NCBI GenBank assembly: GCA_002335605.1
Contig: BEDY01000002.1
Coordinates: forward strand, 1,550,001 to 1,614,000
DNA: 64,000 nucleotides
From: Prillingera fragicola
Taxonomy: Eukaryota; Basidiomycota; Tremellomycetes; Trichosporonales; Trichosporonaceae
Reading direction: 5' to 3'
The notes under the pieces were generated by a model. It saw only the letters and a list, made by a program, of their open reading frames with translations. It was not told the DNA's origin and made no database searches. Position numbers and translations under genes: made by a program. The first letter of the stretch is position 1, and each line of letters starts with the position of its first letter. This document shows, in pieces, positions 34,385 to 45,918 of the stretch.

Positions 34385-35947
34385 TGTTGAGTGCGAATAG
34401 CTGGAGACCCTGACCAACGTGCTGGCTACGGCCACAGAGAGTCCCAAGTCCCAAGGACATACCTGTAGAGCCCGTGGAGGCTTTTGCTGGGCGAGGAAAA
34501 AGTAGGGGGCTCGTGTTGGGAGCGCTTTCGTAGCTTTTGTGCTGGGAGGACAGGAGCTGATCGCGGCTGTTGAATGAAAGTCGAGGGGCAGATCGTCAAT
34601 TAGGTTTCGGCATGTGCGTAACCCGCTCTTCTGCAGAGCCCGCAAAGGTGTGTGGGGTTGAGATCTTCAGCATACTCGCAGCTGGCGCTACAGCCGGTAA
34701 ATGCGATATACGCGGGTTCGTAGGCCCGAGCTATGAACGGTCAGCAGGATGGAGAAGGCCAACTCGTCGAAGTAATTAATTCAGAATTAACTACTATCAC
34801 CACCCTTCACTGTATGGCCTATGCGCGCGGTGGCACAGCGTTCTGTGCATAATAATGCAGCATGTTTGGAAGCCTCCTGCGTATGTTGGTACAGAGGAAA
34901 GGGGCAAATAGAGATCAGACACGGTCTCAAGCCAGAATGACATCCGCTGCACCACTGAGGCAATCACAAGGGGGTCCCAACAGGGCATTGCACTCACGCA
35001 GCAACCAACGAATGGTCAGTGCCCTCGCATATACTGGAACCAAATGAGCTTGGGAGTGTCCAAGTGTTCAGGGCGCGGTCCTCGTCAGAGGACGCAGTAC
35101 GCAGCCTTTCCTTGAACCAGATACGGCACGACTGCCGGTTTAATAGTGCTGCCTAGTTTGCCACTGAAAACGGTCCAGGAATTAACACAACGCCGCCTAG
35201 TACAGAAGGCCAAGCAACATGCACCTGCACATGCGTTCAAGATAAGTGAGACCCACCTCACAGGCCCAATACCTATCCCCTGCCCCCGCCTCACCTCGGC
35301 ACGTTGGCCATTCCGGAAGGCGGAACACCACACCAACCAGCAGACGAGCTACCCTCCACCGTCGCGTCAACGAGTTTGCCTCCGGGTCACCTGCACAAGC
35401 GCGTCGACCCACAAGATGGATAAGATCGATAAGGAGCCCAGCTCCAACTCACCGACAGGGCAAGGTCCTGGTCAGCTGCTATGGTGCTGATATGATACCG
35501 GCTGAGAGAGCAAGCGGGTGGGGGAAGCATTGTGAGCGTGGCATTGCCACACACAATTGCCTCCGTCATCGGTTTCTTGGGGCATCCGGCATTCACTTTG
35601 ACACAAGCTGCACAAGACTAGCCGGACGACGGCGGTGCGAGGGACGCGTCAGCCACCCATTCGCCGTTAACCAGCGCGCAACGCAGCATGTTCTAGTACG
35701 CTTGTCTGGCTCCACAGCGTCTGCAACCTTGTCACTGATCACCCATTACCGACACATGGACCAATATTCTTCGGCCATACAAATCCATATCACAACTACT
35801 ACACACATGCTACTTCTGCTTTGATTTACTTCTTTCACTTTATTTCTCGCTACAGGACTCTCGAACGTCCTTCCTTCCCCCTACCGAGCCGAGAGTGCGC
35901 CGCGACGAGACTCTATGTTGGAACGGGTCATGGGGAGATGGAACTGA
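34385..35947. other. Intergenic, no gene recognised
   Basis: About 1.56 kb between the tRNA and the 3' end of the Cys/His-rich gene. Several frames of 60-190 codons exist, but they are rich in Arg/Ser/Pro with no domain, and look like chance frames in GC-rich DNA. Nothing else was recognised. Confidence 0.5.
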
Positions 35948-36907
35948 TTAGACGTGGAGGTTGGACTTGGGCTCCTTCGACTTGGCCTTGGCCATCTTCT
36001 TGCCCTCCTTGTGGAGCTTGCCAATCTGTAATCTCGTCAGCACACTGCCTATTGTTATCAGGGCCCATTGTCACACACCTGCTTCTTCCAGTTGACTATT
36101 CAAAGGGTAATCGGCCGAGAGAAGGCGATGAGAGTAATCATGTATGGCGGGAGGGCAGGCAGAAGAGCAGAGGGAGAGAGAGAAACTACGTCAGCATTTG
36201 ACTCGATAGCATGGCAGGCACGGGCAGGTTGCATGAAGTGCGGGGAACAAAGGGCAATGGCTTGCGAGCAGAGGCCGTGCGGTGGGGGGAGGGTCGAATT
36301 CAGGGGTTGGCTGGCTGGGCCCCGGACCCGCATGTTGTGCCCCAGACCCAGTTCCCCACAAGTCCAGGTGCACTGATAGCGCAGAGGTGGGTGGCAATGA
36401 TACTCACAGCACTGCTTGCAGTCGTTGTTGGCGTGGGCCTTGCAGACAATGTTCATGTCCTTGGTGTTGCGGTAGTAGGCAGGGAGGTCGAGGGGCTGGC
36501 GGGGAGCGGGGTCGTAGCCCATGACGCAGTCATTGTCTGCGACGGTGGTTAGCGGGCTTCTCCGATGGGTGTTCTGCTCCACCAACTCACCCTCGCGACC
36601 GTCAAAGCCACATGGCTCGCAGACCTCCTTACCGTGCTCGCAGAAGAGAGCATCGTTGATCTCGACTGGAAATGGGTCAGTGCTGGGGTTAAAGTGGCCA
36701 CTCACTGGAAGCGGTAGAGCTGGGAGGCGTCAGCAAGAGTTCTTAACAGGTCGTGCGAGTGCTCGTACGAGCTGGATGGGAGGGAGGGACATAATGATGC
36801 AAAGATCATGCACTACGTGCAGATGCCACGCGTAGATTCATACCGCGGATTGGGAAGGCGCGACAAAGGATAGGTACTCACTCCGTGGGGGAGGTGCCGA
36901 AGTCCAT
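35948..36907 (-). CDS. Small Cys/His-rich protein, probable zinc binder
   Basis: Six exons (36907-36882, 36719-36706, 36665-36591, 36536-36408, 36095-36079, 36025-35948) of 26, 14, 75, 129, 17 and 78 nt sum to 113 codons, 112 aa. After a short N-terminus the chain has 'FCEHGKEVCEPCGFDGRE', 'DNDCVMGYDP', 'RNTKDMNIVCKAH' and 'DCKQCFNWKKQIGKLH': eight Cys and several His spaced as C-x-H...C-x2-C...C...C-x2-H...C-x2-C, which could form two zinc sites. The tail is Lys-rich ('KEGKKMAKAKSKEPKS'). The family is not recognised and no function is proposed. Two micro-exons and a 312-nt intron (36407-36096) are needed for the frame; the conserved-looking Cys pairs on both sides of each join support the model, although the first two exons are less certain. 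Confidence 0.7.
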
Positions 36908-37400
36908 GATTGGAGATTGACTGGTGGCCGGGTTGGTGTACAAAGGGGTGGTGGATGAAGAGGTTGTTGGCTGTAGTCGCGAAGAGTACAGATACAGAAA
37001 GGAAGCAGGCTGTTCGCGTGCTTATATAGCTCTTGTGACACGGGGCGTGTGTAGGTGGGGTGGGGGATGTCTCGATGTGTGGCACTAGACCATCTAGATC
37101 GTCACCTGGTCAGGTGGTCAGCAGACCTCTTGCCGGCCTACGACACCCGACCGCCACACCGGCCTTTATAGTCCTTTATGAATGGACTCCACTTAAGAAC
37201 ATACTACTCGCCCGCTGTGCATGCGCGTCTGGTCGCATGAGCTCATAATACACCCGTGTCGCGTGCAGGGAATGCATGTACATGATGACGCATAGTGCCC
37301 TCCCAGTGCACAAAAGGAACTCGACTCGGGGATCAACAAGGAGACCCCGTTGTTCTTGGCCGAGTCGTTCCACCAATCTTGTATGGATCATTCTATGGGT
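36908..37400. promoter_or_regulatory. Upstream region of the Cys/His-rich gene and 3' region of the L2HGDH-like gene
   Basis: 493 bp. On the minus strand a TATATAAGC-type sequence near 37020-37030 lies about 120 bp upstream of the 36907 start and is a candidate TATA element. Nothing else was recognised. Confidence 0.4.
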
Positions 37401-39110
37401 CTACACGTCCTCACCCCACACATCGCGACGCACCATACGCGCAACATGCTCTCCCGTAGCCAGCGAGCTTGTCAGCCCCGGGCTTGCAAACCCAAGCAGC
37501 TCTACCAGTCCATTCCGGTCGGGGCTGTGTCGAATCATAAAGTCGAAGAAGCCTGCACCAGGCGGAACAATGTTTGGCCTGAAACCAGCGTAATCAGGCG
37601 TCAGCAGTGACGGGTCAATGCCAGGAAGGTATCGCTGCGCTGCGCGCCCGATGGACTCGAGCTGTGCAGGCGATGGCGCCAGGTGGTCCTGCCAGAAGTC
37701 GGGGTTCGCCTCAGACAGCGACGCGTCCCCCAGTGGTTCAGAGTCGGGCCCAAACTTGACATTGCCGTCGAGGTCGAGAGTCTGAGGGGTCAGTGGACTG
37801 CGCTGCGCGCAAACTCACCAGGTGCGTGCCCAAGTGGTCTAGGCTTTTGCCTGGGCAGGGGTAGATGAGGCGCTGAATGTTGCCCACTCCTGGGCCCTTG
37901 TAGGTCATGTAGTTGCCTTGTAGTAAGCACTGATACTACTATCTCACTCACCCTTTGCCAGGTACATGCTGATTCGCTCGCTTACCGGAACGATCTCGTT
38001 GACCAAGCTGGCAGCTGCAAGGCCGGCTGCGTTCACGACCACATCCGCCCGAACTGCCTCAACTTCACCCTTCTCTCCAGGTGCCTTGCCTTCCCAGCCT
38101 GTCTCGAGCTGCACAACCCATCCCTGGCCGTTCTCGTCGCGGTCTATACGCACGACACGTGTACCCGGAACTACGACCCCCTCGCCTCGCTCTCCCCCGT
38201 CCGCTACGCCAACACCAACGGGCATGGGTCCCTCTCTCTTGACCGAGTCCAAATAGTCTGGCTCTTCAATCTCTCGAGCCAGGCTGTCCACCAGCCCACC
38301 GGCATTCACAATGCCCGTGACGGGCACGAGCAGCGCGGCGCAGACGTCCTGAGACAAATCGGGCTCCAGACCCCTCGCCTCGTCGCCGGAGAGAAAGTAT
38401 GCAGGAATGACCGAGTTGGGCTCCATGGCTGACACCTCGCCTCCGGTAGAGAAGGCAGGGTGCTGGGTGTGCTCTGCGAGATGATCAAGATAGGGGATCT
38501 GATACTTGTCGGTCGCGACAATGAGCTGAGACAGTCAGCCCGAGCCCAGGTGGTGTTTATGCGACAGTAGACGCAGTGTTCTAGCCCCTTTATCGTGCAG
38601 TATCCAGAAGCACATATCAACAGCCCCCAAACTCAGATTCCACTCTCAGCGCTCACCTTCTCGGTCCTCTTGTGGCCAATGTCGAGGGCAGCGCAGCGAG
38701 CGTAGAGCAAATCGCGGCCACGAATACAAAGCTGGGACTTGAGGCTTCCCACGGGATAATAGATGCCTGCCTGTCAGTTTACCTCCTCAACGCGACCCAG
38801 CGTACCAGAGTGGATCACCTCCGAGTTGCGCGCCCTACGCCAATCAGTAACTTTTGGTACACCCGCCGCCGCTGCGGCGAACTTACGTCGTCTCCTGCCC
38901 AAGCTATCTCTGTTAGCATGATCCAAACAGTCGCAGCCTTACCATAGACCTCCGCTCCACTAGAAAGGTCGTCCTCGCAGCGCCTGCAGTGTTGACAAGG
39001 CCTGCCGCGACAGCGAGTCCAACAACGCCGCCTCCAACGACGAGGTGGTCGACAGACGTTGTCGGCGGCCGGAATGGATACGCCGTCCGAATCCGGCTTG
39101 CGTACGACAT
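37401..39110 (-). CDS. FAD-dependent L-2-hydroxyglutarate dehydrogenase-like oxidoreductase
   Basis: Seven exons (39110-38943, 38894-38887, 38834-38806, 38766-38657, 38525-37952, 37916-37819, 37781-37401) give 455 aa. The N-terminal Rossmann motif 'VDHLVVGGGVVGLAVAAGL' binds FAD. '[26 protein letters not shown]' is the block shared by L2HGDH and LhgO enzymes. 'EARGLEPDLS', 'GIVNAGGLVDSLA', 'ADVVVNAAGLAA' and 'MTYKGPGVGNIQRLIYPCPGKSLDHLGTHL' then 'DGNVKFGPDSE' follow the family order, as does the end 'GLVELLGFANPGLTSSLATGEHVA'. The enzyme would oxidise L-2-hydroxyglutarate to 2-oxoglutarate, usually in mitochondria. An Arg-rich first 20 residues could be a targeting sequence. Exon 2 is only 8 nt, yet it is needed to link the FAD strand to the '[10 protein letters not shown]' block in frame. 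D-amino-acid-oxidase-like alternatives fit less well. Confidence 0.88.
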
Positions 39111-40045
39111 TACTCCGTGACAGTGGTAGGGTTTTGGGTAACAGATATGGTGACAGATGGAGAATATAAAAGCCAGAACAAAGACGGACAGCCGGCGGAC
39201 ATGACTTCCCCGGCCTATCAATTGGCGGTCAAGTCCGATCTCGCACACCAAGGTGGAGGTTCACTTTGTTGTGCCCCTTCGACGTGGCCACAAACGACCA
39301 GGTACTGCGTTTTCGCCAAAGCAAAGCACGAGCAAGAGTCCCCCAAGTGTCAGTATGCATAGCACTTCAGCGTATGAATCTTAGCCGAAGCCTGGCACCA
39401 TGTTCTGAGATGCCTGCCCGGGACAGAGCTGGTGTAGTGAACAACGCCTCCTCTTCTCGTCAGCGGCTGCAAGACGTCCTGCGGATTTTTCTCAGCACAG
39501 GAACTATACATAAAGATGCACAAATGGGTGATAGTGGTGCCCTACCCAATTGCGCCCCCTTGGCCGGCTGAGGGTAGTGAGGAGCGATGAACATCGCACA
39601 GGTACCCATGAACATGGACACTGGTGGTGCGAGTGGCTCGACTGATCCTCGCACCTGGCCACCAGCTATCAGTAGTCTTCCGGGCTGCAATGCCCCGGAA
39701 TAGCGGACTGGGACAACCAACGACCCTGGACACGGTACGTGTAGAAGCCTGTACGACCCAAGGAGCCGTCCTCATGGGCATATCTATGCTTAATGACCTC
39801 TTACAGGTCCCTCTGTGCCCTGCGTAACACGGGGTAGACTGGGGAGAGCACCACTCGCCACTGGCAACAGCGAGCTGGCCATCATGGTGGGAGCTCATGT
39901 GTGGGCGGAGCGAAACGGGTTTTCGGAGTGAGATCGGATTTATTTTCGAGTCACGCCTTGCTAATCTCTGTGCGCTTCAGCTAGGTAGCCAACCAGTGCC
40001 TTTTGATTTCTCCAGCATCTCGCGACTATCCATTCACTCTCAAAA
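39111..40045. promoter_or_regulatory. Shared upstream region of the L2HGDH-like gene and LYS4
   Basis: 935 bp, the longest divergent interval in the window. A TATAAA sequence lies at 39165-39170 on the plus strand (its complement would be read from the other side). Both flanking enzymes concern C5-C6 dicarboxylic acid metabolism (2-oxoglutarate and homocitrate), which makes joint control plausible but unproven. No gene was seen inside. Confidence 0.45.
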
Positions 40046-42249
40046 ATGTCCATTTTCCGGGCACTCAGCTTGCGGCAAAGGCTGCCCCTGTCTGCCAGGG
40101 GCTACGCGACCGTCTCCAACCCCCAGACTCTTATCGAGAAGATTGTCCAAAAGTATGCCGTCGACCTTCCTGAGGGAGTCAAGGTTCGAGCTGGCGATTA
40201 TGTCATGATCAAGCCCGAGCATGTGTACGTGTTGCGAGTAGACCAAAAGCTGATGGCAGCATGACACACGACAACACTGGACCCGTCATCTCCAAGTTCA
40301 AGTCGCTCGAGTGCTCCAAGCTCGACAACCCTCGCCAGCCCGTCTACACTCTTGATCACGACGTGCAGAACAAGTCCGAGACCAATGTCAACAAGTACAA
40401 GCGTATCGAAGCATTTGCCAAGGAGCACGGCGTCGACTTTTACCCGGCTGGCCGTGGTATTGGCCACCAGATTATCGTTGAGGAGGGCTACGCCTGGCCC
40501 GGCAAGATGGTCGTTGCCAGTGACTCGCACTCGAACCACTATGGTGGTGTCGGATGCCTCGGTACTGCCATTGTCCGCACCGACGCTGCGTGAGTGCTAC
40601 AAGTGTCAACAGCTTGCTGACGGTTCAGTGGCATCTGGGCTACGGGCAAGTTCTGGTGGCAGATTCCCCGCGTTGTTCAGGTTTCGCTCGACGGCCAGCT
40701 GTCGCCCGGCGTCACTGGCAAGGATGTTATTGTTGCTCTGGCTGGTCTGTTCAATGAGGACCAGGTTCTCAACGCCGCGATCGAGTTTACCGGCCCCGGT
40801 ATCGAGCACATTCCCGTGGACCAGCGCCTCACCATTGCCAACATGACCACTGAGTGGGGGGCTGTCGCCGGTGTCTTCCCCGTCGACAACGTCCTCACCG
40901 AGTGGTACCAGAGCAACATTAAAAAGGCCGAGCTCCGCCGCTTCATCTCGCCCTCATCGACTGTTTCGTCTGACGGCACCCACCCCCGCATGAACGAGCA
41001 GCGCCTGGCCCAGAGTCTCAAGGAGAACAATGCAGCAGACCCCGGAGCTCACTACGCTGCCCGTCTTTCTCTCGACCTCTCGACTCTTGTCCCATATGTC
41101 TCTGGTCCCAACTCGGTCAAGGTCGCCACTGCCCTGCCCAAGCTCATGGACCCTCCCATCAAGATTGACAAGGCATACCTCGTCTCGTGCACCAACTCGC
41201 GTGCCTCGGACATTGCGGCTGCGGCTGCTGTCCTGAAGGGCAAGAAGATTGCTCCTGGTGTCGAGTTTTACATTGCTGCCGCTTCGAGCCGCGTTCAGGA
41301 GGATGCCGAGGCCTCGGGCGACTGGCAGGCGCTTATTGACGCTGGTGCCAAGACCCTTCCAGCTGGTTGTGGACCGTGCATTGGCCTGGGTGTTGGTCTG
41401 CTCGAGAAGGGTCAGGTCGGTATCAGTGCCACCAACCGCAACTACAAGGGTCGCATGGGTAGCCCCGACGCTATTGCCTACCTGGCCTCGCCCGCCGTTG
41501 TTGCCGCTTCGGCTGCCAAGGGTGTCATCTGCGGCCCCGACTCGATGGACATGGCCGCCCTCCCCCCTTACGAGGTCCCCAAGTTCTCGATTGTCGAGTC
41601 GCCTCCCCAGGCTGCCGCCGCTGTTGGCGAGCCAGAGCCCCTCCTCAAGGGCTTCCCCGAGTTCTTTGAGGGACCCCTTGTCTTTGCTCCCCAGGACAAC
41701 CTGACCACCGACGGCATGTACCCCGGCAAATACACTTACCAGGACGACATTACTCCCGAGCGCCAGGCCGAGGTCGTCATGGAGAACTACGACCCCGAGT
41801 TTGCCAAGACTATCGCAGGCATCCGCCCCGACGCTCCCACCCCCATCCTCCTCTCTGGCTACAACTTTGGTACCGGCTCGTCCCGTGAGCAGGCCGCTAC
41901 TGCCATCAAGTACGCTGGCATGCCCCTCGTCATTTGCGGATCGTTTGGTGACATTTTCAAGCGCAACGCCATCAACAACGGTCTCATCTGTGTCGAGGCT
42001 CCCGAGCTCATCGAGGACTTGACCAAGCGTTTCGGCAAGGACGGTGTCCGTGGCCAGGGTGGCAAGGATGGCGCTCTCACTGTCATCCCCAAGGACTGGT
42101 CGGTCAAGGTTGACACTCTGCGTGGCGGTGTTACAGTGACCATGGGCGCCGAGGGAGAGAAGTTCTACCCCTCTGGCCGCGTTGGTCGGAGTGTGCAGGA
42201 ACTGTGGGTGAACGGAGGACTGGAGGGATACATTCGGGCCTCGCTCTAG
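40046..42249 (+). CDS. LYS4: Mitochondrial homoaconitase (lysine biosynthesis)
   Basis: Three exons (40046-40224, 40260-40589, 40629-42249) give 709 aa. The first 25 residues are basic and Ser-rich ('[20 protein letters not shown]'), a typical mitochondrial presequence. The aconitase domain has 'MTHDNTGPV', '[11 protein letters not shown]', '[18 protein letters not shown]', and the three iron-sulphur cysteines in 'SCTNSR' and 'GCGPC'. The swivel domain near the C-terminus has '[21 protein letters not shown]' and 'FKRNAINNG'. The fungal '[13 protein letters not shown]' and overall length fit homoaconitase rather than aconitase. It interconverts homocitrate/homoaconitate and homoisocitrate in the alpha-aminoadipate pathway. 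Codons are strongly C-biased, suggesting high expression. An isopropylmalate isomerase alternative is unlikely because of length and domain order. Confidence 0.95.
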
Positions 42250-42797
42250 AGGACTGTAGTTTTACCCCATAGCATCGCGGCAGCAGCATTTTTCCACTAG
42301 TCTCGGGGGTTGTTATCGATGCATTTGTACCCACTGGCCGTGTCGCCGCCACAATAGCAATGGTGATGTTTGTGGGCGGGATCAAAGCAGCTGAGACTAA
42401 CAACCAAGAGCCTGACATGGGGCGTGTCCCGTGATTTCCCTGTGCTGAATTGGCAATCCACCCCTTTAGCCACTCGCACGGCCCAATCTGACAGGACGAC
42501 TGGACCACCCACTCCTTTCCTCCCCTCCACTCGGCACCTCCACTACTCCCAGCCGCCGCTCACCACTGCGATATCAGGTTGCCCAGTCTCCACCTGTCCT
42601 TGCGCTCCTCTAGCAGCTCTTAACCGCTGTCAGGCTACTCCCCAAGCCCACATATTCGATTTGAGACAGTTTACTGCAGTGGCAAGGCCCGCAAACCCCG
42701 TCTTCCCATAGCGCAAACCCCCGTTTCTACCTCCACCAGGCCGCGTTCCCCCTCCACCCTCGACCTCCATCGACCTCCGCCCCTGGTACTCCTCACC
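42250..42797. promoter_or_regulatory. Upstream region of the zinc-finger regulator gene
   Basis: 548 bp. A strongly pyrimidine-rich (CT) tract covers about 42500-42560 and again 42720-42790, like CT-rich fungal core promoters and leaders. No other motif was recognised. Confidence 0.45.
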
Positions 42798-45700
42798 ATG
42801 CCGGCTCGCAGAACAACCGCCGTTGGCCCAGATGGCAGCCCTCTTCCTGCAGAGGGTGGCAAAGAAAAGCTCACCTTTGGTTGCGCCTTTCCTGGATGTG
42901 GACAGGTACGTGGGCGGTCCCCCCACCGCAGGCCTCCCCCCGCGTCGACCATCCCTTCCCGCAAGGGATGTGGCAGTCCTTGCCATCGCATTCGAGAAAA
43001 CGCGTCGCTGACTTTCATCAGACCTACAGTCGCATGGAATACCTGAAGCGTCATCAGCGCAAGCGTGAGCAGACCTAGCCTGTGTATTCAAACGCGGGCC
43101 AAGGAAAAGGATGAACATGACTGACCAATCTTGTAGACCAAGATGAGCGACCATTCCAGTGCAAGGACTGCTCCAAGGCGTTTGCCCGCAGGTAGGCCGT
43201 GCATACCAGGGACCCCATACTGACCTACTAGCGACGTGCTGCTCCGTCATCGCCGTCGGTGCCACCCCACGCCACCACCTCGGGACAGGTCGTCCCACTC
43301 TCCTCTGCCGCCCCCGAGGGCCCATCCCTCGGTGCCAATTTCGTCGTCGCGTACCTCGGAACGTGAAGCTTCGCCACTCCGTGGAGGTCGCAAGCATCCT
43401 CGCGACTCGGCGGAATCCTCGCATGGCGAGCACCCCAGTGGTCGTGCGCGTATAACTCTCTCTGAAGAGGATGACGAGGAACGCTACGGCTCGCACTTTT
43501 CGCGCAACGGAATGGGCAATGGTGGTGTGTTTGGAGTACCCAACTACTTCAGTGGGAACCCTGTGAATACAGACACAAATTATACGCCTCATCTCTTACC
43601 GATGTTCCAGAATACCGATAACTCTTTCCACAACATGCACGACCCAAACCACCTCGAGGACGCGTCGGTGCTGCTCTCCATGGCGTACCCCGGCGGCGTT
43701 GTTCCTCCCAACAACAGCAGCCCTTCAAGCCAGCGCCCGGCCGACTGGGAAGGTGACCAGACTATCAGCATGATGATGGAGGCTGGCTCAACCGGAGGCG
43801 CCACTTCTACTACTCCTACTACTGTCAAAGAAAAGGAGAACTCTAGCGAGCCGAATTTTAACTCGGGCGCCGTCGATAACCCGGCTCGGCCGGCGGCGCC
43901 GGGAGCACTGCTGCCCGAGTCGATGGGGAACATTGGTACCATGAACTGGTTTGCTAATGCGAACGACACTTCCACTTGGAACCTGTCGTCCGACTCTCCA
44001 CGTCCCCCTTCTCCTTTCAACCTTTCCAATTTCTTTTCCAACGCCCCCATCGGGCTTCCGGGCATCCTGACAAACGAAACTACGGCAATGGCCATTGCAG
44101 CAGCAGCCGCAGCTGCAGCGTCATCCGACACTCAGAGCGACAGCGCTCTCGCACAGGCCAATCAAGTGGTGGCCTCCATACTCGACCAGCTGGCCATGAA
44201 CGACGTGCCCGAAACCAAGGCCAATCCCAACCCAGAGCGACCGCTGCTCCGTCTTGCCAACACTGAACTCATTCACCGAGCTGGAGACGAGTGCCCGCGG
44301 AACTCGCGATTCTATCTCCCCGCAGACCGCTTTGCAGGTTGCTACCAGATCCCCCATTGGGGTATCCCTCCCCTTCGCACGCTCTCGGTCATGGCGGCGA
44401 GGACGTATTACACCGTGCTCAATCACTTTTCCTTTGTCCATGAGCCAACCTTCCAGCTCATCGACACGGCAGCTTGCCTGGCCTTTGCCATCTGCACTGT
44501 TGGCGGCATTCGTACCGGCAACCGCCGCAAAACGATCGACGGGTCGATTCACATGCTTCCTGGCTCCAATGCTCCCTCTCCCGACGTCGCACGCGCGGGA
44601 TTGTGGGAATCTGTTGGTAACAACTTTGCCATTGGTGTAGACCCAGAGGAGCAGGAGGACCAGCGCCGACTTGAAGAGTGGGACGGTGGCCAGGTCGTGC
44701 GTCACGAAAAGACCAACATGCTTGTCAAGTCCTTTTCCCTCGCCCAAGGCGTGCTCATGACCGAGTACAACGTGGCCCTTCTTCAAGCACTTCTTCTGTA
44801 CCATGCGCCATACTTTTTGTCGCAGATTGAGCAGGAGCGCCGCCACGCCAACATGTTCCTGGGCACAATTGTCAGCGTGAGTCTCGATTGATGAGGTTGA
44901 TAGTCATAGTGTTGACAAACAAGATTACGCGCCAAATTGGCTTTTTCCTTTCCGAGCTCGAGCACGCAGATACCATGATCCAGCTGCCCAAGGTGCCTTA
45001 CACCCCAATGGAGTTGGAAACTAGTTGGAAGCACTGGGTGCAGCTGGAATCACGCCGTCGCACGGCCTATCTCGTCTACCACCTCGACACTGTGTCAGCA
45101 CTCGAGTCGTCCAGGCAGTCGATCATTACGCCCAGCGAGGTCGCGGCCATTCCTCTTCCAGCCCCAGACTCCCTTTGGAAGGCTGCTACCGCTGATGAGT
45201 GGTACCTGGCAGCGCAGTCTTACCGCCCCATCACCTTGGATGAAGCCTTGCGTCGCACGTTGAACGTCCCTCGCGCCGGCTCGTTTGACAAGTTTGCCAA
45301 GGGAGTGCAACCCACGCACGCCAATGCTCTTGACGATGCCGAATACGGACCATTTGCGAGGACTGCGGTCATACTGTCGCTTCTCCGGGGCATCATTGAT
45401 CTTGGTCAGGGCAAGCGCGACCGCGGCGACTGGGGAGACCTCACCGACCTCTGGGTTTCTGATGAGAGTCTGCGTCCGTCATCGACATGCATTTCTGGCA
45501 GCGGTGCCGACCTCGGCACCTTTTCTCTCGAGGCGCTCAAGGGCATATTCACGCTCGGCCTTCAGCGCTGGCACGAAGGCTGGCAGACCGACCAGCTCTG
45601 TACCCCAAGTCCAACGTCGTGGAGTCCTGCATCTGTGCAGCTTCTCACGCCGCTGGGCAACGGCTCCACCCCGGACTCGATGCTTTCAGACCCATATCCT

Positions 45701-45918
45701 AAACCCCAGGGCAAGCTCGTCTATTGCGAAGAGGCCATGCCCTTCTATTTCCTTGCACAGGCGCTGTTGACCTTGTACTCGCCTTCCGTCAAGAACAACC
45801 ATTCTTTCGCAAAAACACGGTACAGCGAGCTCCTGGAAGCGTCGCGAGCACTTGTGAGTACTGAAGCGATTGACAATTTCAACCTGGTGCTAATCCCAAC
45901 TAGGCGCGGGCAGCATAG
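42798..45918 (+). CDS. Transcription factor with two C2H2 fingers and a fungal_trans domain
   Basis: Six exons (42798-42905, 43022-43064, 43137-43191, 43232-44876, 44924-45853, 45904-45918) give 931 aa. Finger 1 reads 'FGCAFPGCGQTYSRMEYLKRHQRKH' in split form (C-x4-C...H-x3-H) and finger 2 reads 'FQCKDCSKAFARSDVLLRH', each broken by a short intron. A long disordered Ser/Pro/Asn region with poly-Ala (near 440) follows. From about 500 the regulatory domain of fungal Zn-cluster factors appears: 'LRTLSVMAARTYYTVLNHFSFVHEPTFQLID', 'LLQALLLYHAPYFLS', then 'WKHWVQLESRRRTAYLVYHLDT'. C2H2 fingers with this domain occur in a minority of fungal regulators. It is presumably nuclear and DNA-binding; the targets are unknown. 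If the last intron is retained, the end moves about 70 nt downstream. Confidence 0.88.

Noticed and set aside
34862..34985. Possible third tRNA on the minus strand (TGGTGCAGCGG-like stretch)
   Set aside because: There is no T-arm box B sequence and no pairing acceptor stem.
35246..35824. 192-codon plus-strand frame
   Set aside because: Arg/Ser/Thr-rich without a domain, with poor start context and no similarity; probably chance.
43589..44131. 180-codon minus-strand frame within the zinc-finger regulator gene
   Set aside because: It lies antisense to the disordered Ser/Pro/Ala-rich exon, which easily leaves the opposite strand open.
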